A stretch of DNA of 60,954 nt from Chryseobacterium sp. SC28 (GCF_003932955.1 NZ_QOVY01000016.1:1-60954), one strand, 5' to 3'; shown: positions 7,974-17,892, counted from the first letter of the stretch. Numbers and translations are program-made. Notes: generated from the sequence alone by a model not told the origin.

Positions 7974-10900
7974 ATGTTTGGAACCTTTATAGAACGCCCG
8001 GTACTGTCCACCGTAATTTCCATTATCATTGTAATCCTCGGTATTTTGGGAGTTGTGACCTTGCCTGTTTCTCAATATCCGGATATTGCGCCACCCACTG
8101 TGGTTGTAAATACAAGTTATCAAGGTGCGAACGCCGACGTGATTTTAAAAAGCGTCATTGTTCCTTTGGAAGAGCAGATTAATGGAGTAGAAGGGATGAC
8201 CTATATGACCTCCTCTGCTACCAATGACGGCTCCGGATCGGTTACGGTATATTTCAAACAAGGTGTAGATCCGGATATTGCTGCGGTTAACGTGCAGAAT
8301 AGAGTGGCACGTGCCACCCCGCTGTTACCAAGAGAAGTGACCCAAGCCGGTGTAACGGTTCTCAAGAGGCAAAGTTCCAACGTACTTATTTTCTCGCTTT
8401 ATAGCGAGAATCCGACTTATGATATGACTTTTCTTCAGAATTACACCAACATCAATATGGTGCCCCAAATCAAAAGGGTTACTGGTGTAGGAGATGTGAC
8501 GGTGTTTGGTTCTAAAGACTATTCAATAAGAATCTGGCTAAATCCCAATAAAATGGCGGCCTATGGTCTTGTTCCTTCCGATATCAGCAACTTGCTTGCG
8601 GAACAGAATATTGAGGCTGCCCCAGGAAGTTTGGGAGACGAGAGCAATCAAAGTTTCCGTTACACTTTGAAATACAAAGGGCGACTCACGGAAATCCCGG
8701 AGTTTGATAATATCATTGTCAAAGCGACGGAAGATGGTCAAATATTAAGATTAAAAGATGTAGCGCGGATAGAACTTGGCGCCCAAGACTACACAGGCAG
8801 TAGCTTTACAGACGGTTATCCCTCTGTCGGGATGGCTGTGGCCCAGACTGCCGGTTCCAATGCTCAGGATGTCATTAATCAATCTATCGCTGTTTTGGAT
8901 AAGGCTCAGGCTTCGTTTCCGAAAGGTGTCAAATATACGACGCTTATCAATGCCAACGAATTCTTGGATTCGTCTATAGAGAAAGTGGTTCGTACCTTGA
9001 TAGAGGCGTTTATTCTCGTATTCATTGTGGTTTTTATTTTTTTGCAGGATTGGCGATCTACTTTGATTCCCGCTATTTCAGTGCCGGTAGCAATTATAGG
9101 CACATTCTTCTTTTTAAGCATCTTCGGATTTACGATCAATTTACTAACGCTTTTTGCGTTGATCTTGGCAGTTGGGATTGTGGTAGACGATGCTATCGTA
9201 GTCGTGGAAGCGGTTCACAGTAAGTTGGAAAGGGGCGAAAAATCTCCCCTCAGAGCCTCGATAAATGCGATGAATGAAATCAGTGGTGCTATTGTCAGCA
9301 TCACTTTAGTCATGTCGGCGGTTTTTATTCCGGTGAGTTTTATTACAGGTTCTGCCGGTGTTTTTTATAAACAGTTTGGTTTGACTTTGGCCATTTCCAT
9401 CGTTTTATCGGCTATCAATGCATTGACGTTAAGCCCGGCTTTATGTGCAATATTCCTCAAACCGCACTCGCACGAAGAAGAAAAAAAGAATTTCGTTCAG
9501 CGGTTTTTTGCCAATTTCAATACCATTTTTGACGCTATGGTAAAGCGCTATTCCAGAGCCGTATTATTCTTATTGAGAAAAAAATGGATAGCCATTACAG
9601 GATTGGCAGCCTTCGCCGCAATCTTCATTTGGTTGATGAACACTACGCCGAAATCCTTCGTTCCGTCCGAAGATATGGGAGGCGTTTTTATGGACATCTC
9701 GCTTCCTATCGGTTCCAACGAGAACCGAACCAAGGAAGTTCTGAAGAGGGTGGAAGATATCGTCAAAAGCCAGCCCGAAGTAGCCCATATCCTAAAAGTG
9801 TCGGGTCGAGGAATGATAAGTGGCGTGGGATCCAACAACGGAATGCTGATCGTAAAACTAAAAGATTGGAAATACAGAACCGAAAAGGGCGAAGACCAGC
9901 AATCCTTCATTGCAAGGATGTACAAAGAAACAGCCGGGATCAAGGATGCTAAATTGACCTACTTCGCAAGACCTACCTTGCAGGGTTTTGGGACGGCAGC
10001 CGGTTTCGAACTTCAAATTCAGGATCAGAAAGGCGGTAGTGTGGCGGATTTGAATAAAGTGGCCAACGATTTTATCGAGAAAATGAATCAGCAACCCGAT
10101 ATTCAGAGAACTTTCACATCCTTCAATCCCAATTATCCGCAGTATATGATTGATATTGATGTGGCCGCGGCCAAAGCAGCGGGATTTTCGGTATCCGATA
10201 TCCTTACGACAATGCAGGGTTACTACGGCGGGGTTTATGCATCCAACGTCAATTTATTCGGGAAGCAATATCGGGTGATTTATCAGGCGCCTTATGAAGA
10301 CAGAGAAAATTTGGAGAGTTTCAATAAGGTGCAAATCAGAAACATCAATGGTGAAATGGCTCCTTTGAGTCGATATATCACGGCAACACGGGTTTATGGT
10401 CCACAAGTAATCGGCCGTTTCAATCTGTTTACTGCTATCGGTATTAATGGAACGCCAAATCCCGGGTTCTCCTCGGGCGAGGCCATCAGTACGGTAGAAA
10501 GGGTGGCCAAGGAAACATTGCCACAAGGCTATGGCTACGAGTTTTCCGGGCTTACGAGAGAGGAAGTTAACGCGGGATCCCAGACGGTTTACATCTTCAT
10601 TTTATGTTGTGTTTTCGTCTATTTTCTTTTGGCAGCCCAATACGAAAGTTATCTTTTGCCTTTTGCCGTTATGCTGTCTTTACCTGTGGGGCTGGCCGGA
10701 GTGATGATGTTTAGCAGCTGGATCGGAGGTTCCAATAATATTTATTCGCAGATCTCGCTCATTATGATGATTGGTCTTTTGGCCAAAAACGCCATCTTGA
10801 TTGTAGAGTTTGCTTTAGATGCAAGGAAAAAAGGCTTTTCCATTGCGCACTCAGCCATTAGTGGAGCCAAGCAGAGATTGCGTCCGATTTTGATGACTTC

Positions 10901-11120
10901 GTTTGCATTCATTTTCGGATTGATTCCATTGGCGATCTCGACCGGGGCGGGCGCCGTTGGTAACCAATCCATCGGGATCGGAGCGATTGGCGGAATGTTG
11001 TTCGGGACAGTATTCGGTGTATTTGTTATCCCGATTTTGTTTGCCGTTTTCATGTATTTGCAAGAAAAATTAACCAGTAGAAAAGTTTCCGACAAATACG
11101 AAGGACAGCTAAGCGAATAA
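7974..11120 (+). CDS. RND multidrug efflux pump, HAE1 family (AcrB-like)
   Basis: This proton-driven inner-membrane transporter works as a trimer and exports hydrophobic compounds through the adaptor and channel encoded on either side. It has 1048 residues, as AcrB. It starts FGTFIERPVLSTVISIIIVILG (first membrane helix). The two large periplasmic loops and the 12-helix pattern are apparent. The proton-relay Asp pair is present in GIVVDDAIVVVE (Asp405-Asp406), and GLLAKNAILIVEFA supplies the Lys partner in the C-terminal half. The 101-nt gap after the adaptor gene has no terminator. The C-terminal tail is charged, ending KYEGQLSE. The substrate range cannot be deduced. Confidence 0.95.
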   Translation: MFGTFIERPVLSTVISIIIVILGILGVVTLPVSQYPDIAPPTVVVNTSYQGANADVILKSVIVPLEEQINGVEGMTYMTSSATNDGSGSVTVYFKQGVDPDIAAVNVQNRVARATPLLPREVTQAGVTVLKRQSSNVLIFSLYSENPTYDMTFLQNYTNINMVPQIKRVTGVGDVTVFGSKDYSIRIWLNPNKMAAYGLVPSDISNLLAEQNIEAAPGSLGDESNQSFRYTLKYKGRLTEIPEFDNIIVKATEDGQILRLKDVARIELGAQDYTGSSFTDGYPSVGMAVAQTAGSNAQDVINQSIAVLDKAQASFPKGVKYTTLINANEFLDSSIEKVVRTLIEAFILVFIVVFIFLQDWRSTLIPAISVPVAIIGTFFFLSIFGFTINLLTLFALILAVGIVVDDAIVVVEAVHSKLERGEKSPLRASINAMNEISGAIVSITLVMSAVFIPVSFITGSAGVFYKQFGLTLAISIVLSAINALTLSPALCAIFLKPHSHEEEKKNFVQRFFANFNTIFDAMVKRYSRAVLFLLRKKWIAITGLAAFAAIFIWLMNTTPKSFVPSEDMGGVFMDISLPIGSNENRTKEVLKRVEDIVKSQPEVAHILKVSGRGMISGVGSNNGMLIVKLKDWKYRTEKGEDQQSFIARMYKETAGIKDAKLTYFARPTLQGFGTAAGFELQIQDQKGGSVADLNKVANDFIEKMNQQPDIQRTFTSFNPNYPQYMIDIDVAAAKAAGFSVSDILTTMQGYYGGVYASNVNLFGKQYRVIYQAPYEDRENLESFNKVQIRNINGEMAPLSRYITATRVYGPQVIGRFNLFTAIGINGTPNPGFSSGEAISTVERVAKETLPQGYGYEFSGLTREEVNAGSQTVYIFILCCVFVYFLLAAQYESYLLPFAVMLSLPVGLAGVMMFSSWIGGSNNIYSQISLIMMIGLLAKNAILIVEFALDARKKGFSIAHSAISGAKQRLRPILMTSFAFIFGLIPLAISTGAGAVGNQSIGIGAIGGMLFGTVFGVFVIPILFAVFMYLQEKLTSRKVSDKYEGQLSE

Positions 11121-11135
11121 CCAAAGTTGAGAAAA

Positions 11136-12533
11136 ATGAAATTATCAAATTTAATCATATTAGCAAGTGTAGCCGCTTTCTTTCAATCGTGCAAGGTCAC
11201 AGATACCTACAAAAATCCAGAAATAGATCTAAACCGACAAGAGAATCTCTTTCGTCAAAAAACAAGTAGCGACAGTACCTCTATCGCCAATGTGGCTTGG
11301 AATCAGATTTTTACCGATGCAAAATTACAGAGTATCATCACAAAAACGGTGGCAAACAATCTGGATCTTAAAGTTGCCATTGCAAGAATCCAAGAAGCGG
11401 ACGCTATTTTCAAGCAATCACAGTTGCAGAATCTGCCCGGTCTGGATGGTGTGGCATCCTTGCGCGACACCAAAAACAGCGCTGCGGCTCAAGGCGGCAA
11501 TTTTGTGATACCGGATCTGATGAACTATCAATTGGGCATCTCCACCGGTTGGGAGGTCGACATCTGGGGAAGAATCAAATCCCTGAAGAGATCGGCCTAT
11601 GCAGGTTTTCTTCAATCGGATGCAGCGAAACGAGCCGTGCAAACTCAGCTGGTGGCTCAGGCAGCAAGCTTGTATTACCAATTGATTTCCTTGGACAAGC
11701 AATTAGAAATCACCAATCAGACCATCAAACTTCGCATGGAAGATGTAGAGAGTATGCAACTATTGATGGATGCAGGATATGTGACCGGTGCAGATTTGGA
11801 GCAGAGCAAAGCCAATCTGTATTCCACTCAAATATCGGTTCCCGATTTGGAGTTGCAAATCCAGCAGACGGAAAATGCTCTGAGTGTTCTGATGAACGAG
11901 AATCCGCAACCCATCGACAGAAACTCGATCGATTCTCAAATCGTTTATACCGACCTCAAGACAGGCGTCCCAGTCGCATTGCTAAAAAACCGTCCCGACG
12001 TTCAAGCGGCGGAATTAGCCTTTAGGCAAGCATTTGAAAATAAAAATGTAGCCATGGCAGAAGTTTATCCTGCTTTTAATATTACGGGAACCTTGGGACT
12101 TTCTACCAAAAATTTGGAGGACTTTTTTAATGATTCGCTGTTTTACACGATTGGCGGAAGCCTCACGCAGAATATCTTCCAGCAGGGCAACCGAAAAGCA
12201 CAGGTGAAAATAGCCGATGCCAGACAACAGCAGGCTTATTTTACATTTCAGAATACTTTATTGACAGCCGGTTCCGAAGTGTCCAATGCTTTACTTTCTT
12301 ATCAAAAAGCGAAAGAAAAAGAGTCAACGAGACAATTGCAAATCCAATCTTTGGAAAAGGCAGTGGAGTTCAATAAAGAATTACTAACTTATTCTTCTAC
12401 AGTCAATTACGTGAATGTTCTTACATCGGAACAGTCCTTGCTGCAAGCACAATTAGCCGGCGTCACCGATAAACTGCAGCAGTTGCAGGCAGTTACCGAA
12501 TTTTATCGAGCACTAGGAGGTGGACAATTTTAA
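11136..12533 (+). CDS. Outer-membrane efflux channel lipoprotein (OprM/NodT, TolC family)
   Basis: This is the outer-membrane exit duct for the RND pump. The start at the ATG at 11136 gives 465 residues with lipobox FFQSC (Cys18); the in-frame TTG at 11127 would only add MRK. Two repeated OEP domains follow, each helix-rich: DLKVAIARIQEADAIFKQSQ near residue 80, the typical YQLGISTGWEVDIWGRIKS near residue 130, VPVALLKNRPDVQAAELAFRQA near residue 270, and FYRALGGGQF at the C-terminus, a signature ending of this family. It begins 15 nt after the pump gene. A terminator shared with metG lies downstream. Confidence 0.93.
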   Translation: MKLSNLIILASVAAFFQSCKVTDTYKNPEIDLNRQENLFRQKTSSDSTSIANVAWNQIFTDAKLQSIITKTVANNLDLKVAIARIQEADAIFKQSQLQNLPGLDGVASLRDTKNSAAAQGGNFVIPDLMNYQLGISTGWEVDIWGRIKSLKRSAYAGFLQSDAAKRAVQTQLVAQAASLYYQLISLDKQLEITNQTIKLRMEDVESMQLLMDAGYVTGADLEQSKANLYSTQISVPDLELQIQQTENALSVLMNENPQPIDRNSIDSQIVYTDLKTGVPVALLKNRPDVQAAELAFRQAFENKNVAMAEVYPAFNITGTLGLSTKNLEDFFNDSLFYTIGGSLTQNIFQQGNRKAQVKIADARQQQAYFTFQNTLLTAGSEVSNALLSYQKAKEKESTRQLQIQSLEKAVEFNKELLTYSSTVNYVNVLTSEQSLLQAQLAGVTDKLQQLQAVTEFYRALGGGQF

Positions 12534-12555
12534 GGTCTTCATCTTTGAACTTCTG

Positions 12556-12589
12556 AAAGGAACTGAACTGTCAATTTCGGTTCTCCTTT
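12556..12589. terminator. Hairpin between the converging efflux operon and metG
   Basis: AAAGGAACTGAA (12556-12567) pairs with TTCGGTTCTCCTTT (12576-12589), with one wobble pair and a 2-nt bulge. It sits between the stop codons of two convergent genes and could serve both strands, although the T-tracts are short. Confidence 0.55.
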
Positions 12590-12590
12590 A

Positions 12591-14705
12591 TCATCCGACG
12601 ATTGTTCCATTTTCCACAGGCTCATCAGGCGTCACGAAAGTCAGCTTGCCGTCTGATTTGGTAGTGAGGAGAAGCATTCCCTGAGATTCTATTCCTCTGA
12701 TTTTTCTTGGGGCAAGATTTAATAAGATCATGACCTGTTTGCCAATCAACTCTTCCGGAGAGAAACTTTCGGCCACGCCGGAAACTACCGTTCTGATGTC
12801 CACACCAGTATCTACCGTAAATTTCAGAAGTTTGTCTGCCTTATCCACTTTTTCTGCAGTAATAATGGTGGCAGTTCTCAAATCGATTTTTGCAAAATCA
12901 TCAAATTGTATTTCGTCTTTCACAGGCGTTAAAATTTCTGTTTGCGCTGCAAGTTCCTCGTGGGACTCAGAAGCATTTTTAGAGCTCAAGTCCCTCTCCT
13001 TTGGAGAAGGATTTAGGGTGAGGACTTTTTTATTCTCCTCTTTCGTATTCTCCAATTTTTGAATTTGAAATTCTATCGTAGAATCTTCAATTTTTGAGAA
13101 AAGCAGAGAAGCTTCATTGATTTGGTGACCGGTTTCTATTAAGATGGTTTTAGTTTCAATATCTTCCCAGTTCATTTTTTCAACATTGAACATTTGCAGT
13201 AATTTCTCTGAGCTGAAAGGCATAAACGGTTCTGATAACTGGGCCAAAGCCACCGCAATCTGCGCACCTATAAATAATGAATGAGCTGCTTTTTTGGGAT
13301 CCACTTTAATCGTTTTCCAAGGCTCTTCTATTTGTAAATATTGGTTTCCAAATCTCGCTAAATTCATCAAAGCTGTCAATGAATTTCGGATCTCGAAGTT
13401 TTCTAAGTATTGTGCGATTTCTGCCGCCGATTTTTTGATTTCAAGCAATTCCTCTGCTTCGGCGTTTCCTGCTGGGATGATGCCGCCGTAATATTTATGG
13501 ATCAAAACAGCAACTCTGTTGATAAAGTTTCCAAAGATCCCCACCAATTCAGAATTATTTTTAGTTTGGAAATCTTTCCAAGTAAAATTGTTGTCCTTGG
13601 TTTCAGGAGCAGACGAAAGCAATGCATAGCGCAAAACATCTTGCTGGCCCGGGAATTCTTCCACATATTCGTGCGCCCAAACGGCCCAGTTTCTCGAAGT
13701 CGAGATTTTTTCGTTCTCAAGATTCAAGAATTCGAAAGCGGGAACATTGGTTGGCAAAATATAATCGCCGTGTGCCTTCATCATCGCCGGGAAAATGATG
13801 CAATGGAAAACGATATTGTCTTTCCCAATGAAATGAATCAGTTCAGTTTGTGGATCTTGCCAGTAATCTTTCCAGTTTTTGCCGGTTTTCGCTGCCCATT
13901 CTTGCGTGAAAGAGATATAACCAATCGGTGCATCAAACCAGACGTACAGCACTTTGCCTTCGGCATTTGGCAACGGAACAGGAATACCCCAGTTGAGGTC
14001 GCGCGTCATAGCTCTTGGTTTCAAACCATCACTTAACCAAGATTTTACTTGGCCGTAAACATTGGTTTTCCAGTCGTCTTTATGACCTTCGAGGATCCAC
14101 TCGGTGAGGAAATCTTCGTACTCATTTAGTGGTAAATACCAGTTTTTGGTTTCTTTCAGAATGGGCGGATTGCCGCTCAGCACAGATTTCGGATTGATCA
14201 GTTCGGAAGGTGAAAGTGTAATGCCGCATTTTTCGCATTGATCGCCGTAGGCATTTTCGTTTCCGCAATTCGGGCAAGTGCCGATGATGTATCGGTCTGC
14301 TAAAAATTCCTTAGCCTGCTCATCAAAATATTGTTCCGAAACTTCCTCGGTAAATTTGCCTTTATTATATAGAGTTAGGAAAAAATCCTGACTGACTTGG
14401 TAATGAGTTGGGGAGGTCGTGCGGGAATATTCGTCAAACGAGATTCCAAGATCGGCAAAAGATTTTTTGATGATTGCGTGGTATTTGTCCACAATATCTT
14501 GCGGCGAAACACCTTCTTTTTTTGCACGGATTGTAATGGGGATGCCGTGCTCATCGCTACCGCAGATGAAAGCGACGTCCTTTCCCAATCTTCTTTGGAA
14601 TCTTGCATAGACGTCTGCGGGTATATAAACGCCCGCCAAATGCCCGATATGGACCGGTCCGTTGGCGTAGGGCAAAGCGGCGGTAATCAACTTTCTGTTC
14701 GACAT
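12591..14705 (-). CDS. metG: Methionyl-tRNA synthetase
   Basis: This enzyme charges tRNA-Met, including the initiator tRNA, in the cytosol. It has 704 residues. The class I signature appears as PYANGPVHIGHLAGVY near residue 15 and as KISTSR (the KMSKS loop) near residue 335. The zinc knuckle has CPNCG and CEKCG near residues 145-160. The WxFDAPIGY segment is intact. A C-terminal tRNA-binding (EMAP/Trbp111-like) domain starts with FDDFAKIDLRTATI near residue 600. The linker between the two parts contains an extra segment, roughly residues 560-573, encoded by a repeat element (see the repeat at 12986-13026). A minus-strand -7 box TACTTTTG (14734-14727) ends 21 nt before the ATG. Confidence 0.96.
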   Translation of the reverse strand: MSNRKLITAALPYANGPVHIGHLAGVYIPADVYARFQRRLGKDVAFICGSDEHGIPITIRAKKEGVSPQDIVDKYHAIIKKSFADLGISFDEYSRTTSPTHYQVSQDFFLTLYNKGKFTEEVSEQYFDEQAKEFLADRYIIGTCPNCGNENAYGDQCEKCGITLSPSELINPKSVLSGNPPILKETKNWYLPLNEYEDFLTEWILEGHKDDWKTNVYGQVKSWLSDGLKPRAMTRDLNWGIPVPLPNAEGKVLYVWFDAPIGYISFTQEWAAKTGKNWKDYWQDPQTELIHFIGKDNIVFHCIIFPAMMKAHGDYILPTNVPAFEFLNLENEKISTSRNWAVWAHEYVEEFPGQQDVLRYALLSSAPETKDNNFTWKDFQTKNNSELVGIFGNFINRVAVLIHKYYGGIIPAGNAEAEELLEIKKSAAEIAQYLENFEIRNSLTALMNLARFGNQYLQIEEPWKTIKVDPKKAAHSLFIGAQIAVALAQLSEPFMPFSSEKLLQMFNVEKMNWEDIETKTILIETGHQINEASLLFSKIEDSTIEFQIQKLENTKEENKKVLTLNPSPKERDLSSKNASESHEELAAQTEILTPVKDEIQFDDFAKIDLRTATIITAEKVDKADKLLKFTVDTGVDIRTVVSGVAESFSPEELIGKQVMILLNLAPRKIRGIESQGMLLLTTKSDGKLTFVTPDEPVENGTIVG
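12986..13026 (-). repeat. Repeat element translated in frame inside metG
   Basis: The minus strand reads CCTCACCCTAAATCC, then TTCTCCAAAGGAGAGGG, with a dyad TCTCC-AAA-GGAGA at plus 12995-13007. This layout is that of a well-known kind of intergenic repeat in bacterial genomes, with conserved CCTCACCCT... and TCTCC/GGAGA arms. Here it is read as VLTLNPSPKERDLSS in the metG linker. The identity as a dispersed repeat is from memory of such elements; no second copy occurs in this window. Confidence 0.55.
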
Positions 14706-15144
14706 TAGAATGTAAAATTAAAAATGCAAAAGTACAACTTTCAATTTAAAATTGGGCTGTCTCGGAGATTATTAAATTGATGACGATTTGATAATAACAC
14801 TTCCCATATTAATAATTGAAACTTGAACAGTTATTGATTTTTATTTCACTTTTCATTAATATAGAATTAATATTGGTTAATTTAGAAGAAAAAAACGTTA
14901 AACGTTTGTTTAATTAAGTGTTAAAATTTCACAAATGACGAAAAACAGCTTTTTCTTGTAAAAAATTGTTAATCAATGTACTAAATATCCGAATTACCAT
15001 ATAAAATGGGTTATTGGAGCGGAAAAAGAAGAATTTTAAAAATATTTTAACAGAATGTTGTTTTTTTTATAAATTGCAAAACAAGATTGAATGTAATTCT
15101 TAAACAAATTTGAAAATAATATAAACCTTAAAAATTTATTTTTT
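14706..15144. other. Divergent regulatory region between metG and susC
   Basis: This AT-rich stretch has no coding potential. It holds the metG -7 box on the minus strand (TACTTTTG, 14734-14727), an operator-like dyad at 14893-14907, and a weak susC-side box CAAATTTG (15105-15112) 32 nt before the GTG start. No SusR-like or LacI-like regulator gene is adjacent. Confidence 0.5.
14893..14907. promoter_or_regulatory. LacI/MalR-type operator candidate upstream of susC
   Basis: AAACGTTAAACGTTT contains two AACGTT palindromes in tandem around a single A. The right half, TTAAACGTTTGT with a central CG, has the core AAACGTTT typical of LacI-family maltose regulator sites (MalR-like). It lies about 240 nt before susC, the first gene of the glucan locus. 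The regulator itself is not in the window, so the assignment is inference from motif and context. Confidence 0.4.
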
Positions 15145-17892
15145 GTGAGAAACTATAATGTATTAAAAATTGCTCCAGCATTTCTATTGCTCGGATCAAT
15201 GCTACATGCACAACAAGACGACTCGATTAAATCAGAAACTCAAATCGAGCAGGTGGTGCTGATTGGTTATGGTAAGCAGAAAAAAACAGATCTTACAGGA
15301 TCTATTTCTTCTATTACGGCAAAGGATTTCAATGGCGGCGCTTCTACTCCCGCACAATTGATTCAAGGAAAGACGCCCGGCGTTCAAATTACAACGAATA
15401 GTGGTGCGCCTGGAGCAGGCTCTTCTATTAGGATTCGTGGTATTGGCTCGCTGAATGCATCTCAAGCACCACTAATTGTTATAGATGGTGTGCCTCAGGA
15501 TTTTACTGGGATTAGCGGAGCGGCAGATCCTTTATCTTTGATTAACCCCAATGATATTCAATCATTTGACATTTTAAAAGATGCTTCGGCCACAGCAATC
15601 TATGGTAACAGGGCATCCAATGGTGTAATCCTGATTACAACCAAACAGGGATCTGCCGGTAAACTAAAGGTAAATTTTACAACATTGACGTCCATTTCTA
15701 CAAAAATGGACAATGTAGATGTTTTAAATGCTGATGAATACCGAGCCTTTGTCAACGAAATTGCTGCAACTAATGCCACGGTTGCAAATAATGCTTTCCG
15801 ATTGGGAAATGCTAACACAGACTGGCAAGATCATATTTACCAAAAAGCTTGGGGTACCGATAATAACATTGCCCTTAGCGGAGGGATCAAAAATTTGCCT
15901 TACCGGCTATCAATTGGTTACACGGAACAAAATGGTATCGTAAAAACGAATTCATTCAGAAGAACCTCTGTTGGGTTAAATCTAAATCCAAAATTCTTCG
16001 ACAATCATTTGGCAGTGAATGTTAATTTAAAAGGAACTTTCACCGACAACCGTTTTGTGCCGGGAGGTGTCATTCAAAATGCTACGTATTTTGATCCCAC
16101 ACAACCAATCTATTCGGGGAATTCTGCTTACGGCGGTTATTATGAATGGTTAGATCCAGGTTCTGCAACGGGATTAAATGTCAATGCAACAGCAAATCCT
16201 TTGGCGCAAATAGCAGCAGTAAGAGATGTGTCTTCTGTATGGAGGGCATTGGGAAATATTCAGATTGACTACAAATTTCATTTCTTACCGGATCTTCATT
16301 TTAATGTCAATGGTGGATACGACTATGCCAAAAGTAATGGAGCTACAACAGTAAGCGGCGAGTATAAAGCCGGCATTGCAACATTGGGATCTTACAGAGA
16401 ATACTCCCAGGAGAAAAAGAACAGATTGCTGGAAACCTATTTCAATTATGTGAAAAACATTGATGCTATCGATACGAATATTGATCTGGTAGCCGGTTAT
16501 TCATATCAGAATTTTCACACTTTTTCACCCTATGCCGTCACCTACAACGGAAATGGTCAGAATCTTCCGCCGGGAACGGATTTTGCCACAAGAAATGTGT
16601 TATTATCTTTTTACGGAAGAGGTATTTTTACCATTGCAAACAAATATATAATTTCTGCAACTATCCGAAGGGATGGTTCTTCGAGATTTTACAATGGTAC
16701 CAAAGACAATGTTTGGGGCAACTTCCCGGGTGTTTCGGTTGCCTGGAAAATTAATGAAGAAAATTTCCTAAAAGATACATTTGTGAACACCTTAAAATTA
16801 CGAGCAGGATGGGGAGAAACCGGTAATCAGGAAATCAGTACCGGAAATTATCCTGCATTTGCAAATTATTCTATTAGCCAGCCTGGCGCAGAATATCAGT
16901 TTGGATCGCAGTATTATTATATGTATCGGCCGGATATTTATAATCCATTGTTGCAATGGGAAACTACCACCAATCAGAATATAGGATTAGATTTTGGATT
17001 TGTGCGCAACAGAATTTTCGGATCTGTAGATTACTTTGAAAAAAAAGCTGAAAAATTGCAGGTATTTGCAGGTATTGCTGCTGGAGATCTTAGTAACTTT
17101 AATAACTTGAATGCCGGTAATATGAAAACAACAGGGGTAGAAGGATCGGTAACTGTAGTCCCTATCAAAACAGAGAATGTTAATTGGGAAGTATCTTTTA
17201 ATGCCACGCATTACAATTCTAAAGTTACTAATCTCATACAAGGAGCAGACGATTCCTATTTTCTGCCTGTAGGAGGTATCAGTGGTGGTGTGGGAAACAC
17301 AATCCAAGCGCACGCAGTCGGTTATAAGCCATATTCCTTTTTGGTTTATCAGCAAGTTTACGGATCTAATGGTAAGCCGCTGGATGGCGTCTATGTAGAC
17401 AGAAACGGAGACGGAACCATAACTGCGTCCGACAGATATTATTATCAATCAACTCAGCCGGATGCGATATTGGGATTTAGCACAAAATTAAATGTTAAAA
17501 ATTGGGACTTTGGGTTCAGCGCCAGAGCAGTAATCGGCAATTATGTTTATAACAATGCAGCCTCAAACAGTTCTATTCAGTCATTGACTACCAATAGCTA
17601 TTTGCAGAATGTATATTCATCAGCAGCAGACTACAAATTTTCATCACCACAATATTTTTCTGATATTTTTGTAGAAGATGCTTCTTTTCTAAGATTGGAT
17701 AATGTTAATTTGGGATATAATTTTAAAGATATATTGAGCCAAGGCTCCAGTCTCAGAGTATATGCGATGGCCCAGAATGTATTCGTCATTTCAGACTACT
17801 CAGGAGTGGATCCCGAGGTATTTGGAGGGATTGATAATGGGTATTACCAACTGCCGAGAATATATTCTTTAGGATTAAATTTTCAATTTTAA
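15145..17892 (+). CDS. SusC-type TonB-dependent receptor for glucan oligosaccharides
   Basis: This outer-membrane active transporter imports oligosaccharides with its SusD partner, energised by TonB. It has 915 residues. The start must be GTG at 15145: no in-frame ATG exists after the upstream stop near 15094, and from here a good signal peptide follows (KIAPAFLLLGSMLHAQ). The mature protein begins almost at the TonB box (EQVVLIGYGKQKKTDLTGSI). It lacks the N-terminal carboxypeptidase-regulatory-like domain present in many SusC proteins. The plug (DGVPQDFTG, DILKDASATAIYGNRASNGVILITTK near residues 150-175) and the 22-strand barrel ending in LGLNFQF are complete. It leads the locus; susD follows at 19 nt. 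Glucan specificity is inferred from the neighbours. Confidence 0.93.
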   Translation: MRNYNVLKIAPAFLLLGSMLHAQQDDSIKSETQIEQVVLIGYGKQKKTDLTGSISSITAKDFNGGASTPAQLIQGKTPGVQITTNSGAPGAGSSIRIRGIGSLNASQAPLIVIDGVPQDFTGISGAADPLSLINPNDIQSFDILKDASATAIYGNRASNGVILITTKQGSAGKLKVNFTTLTSISTKMDNVDVLNADEYRAFVNEIAATNATVANNAFRLGNANTDWQDHIYQKAWGTDNNIALSGGIKNLPYRLSIGYTEQNGIVKTNSFRRTSVGLNLNPKFFDNHLAVNVNLKGTFTDNRFVPGGVIQNATYFDPTQPIYSGNSAYGGYYEWLDPGSATGLNVNATANPLAQIAAVRDVSSVWRALGNIQIDYKFHFLPDLHFNVNGGYDYAKSNGATTVSGEYKAGIATLGSYREYSQEKKNRLLETYFNYVKNIDAIDTNIDLVAGYSYQNFHTFSPYAVTYNGNGQNLPPGTDFATRNVLLSFYGRGIFTIANKYIISATIRRDGSSRFYNGTKDNVWGNFPGVSVAWKINEENFLKDTFVNTLKLRAGWGETGNQEISTGNYPAFANYSISQPGAEYQFGSQYYYMYRPDIYNPLLQWETTTNQNIGLDFGFVRNRIFGSVDYFEKKAEKLQVFAGIAAGDLSNFNNLNAGNMKTTGVEGSVTVVPIKTENVNWEVSFNATHYNSKVTNLIQGADDSYFLPVGGISGGVGNTIQAHAVGYKPYSFLVYQQVYGSNGKPLDGVYVDRNGDGTITASDRYYYQSTQPDAILGFSTKLNVKNWDFGFSARAVIGNYVYNNAASNSSIQSLTTNSYLQNVYSSAADYKFSSPQYFSDIFVEDASFLRLDNVNLGYNFKDILSQGSSLRVYAMAQNVFVISDYSGVDPEVFGGIDNGYYQLPRIYSLGLNFQF

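Noticed and set aside
13410-14036. 208-codon plus-strand frame opposite metG
   Set aside because: It overlaps the core of metG, and the product is an unstructured, Phe/Arg-rich sequence.
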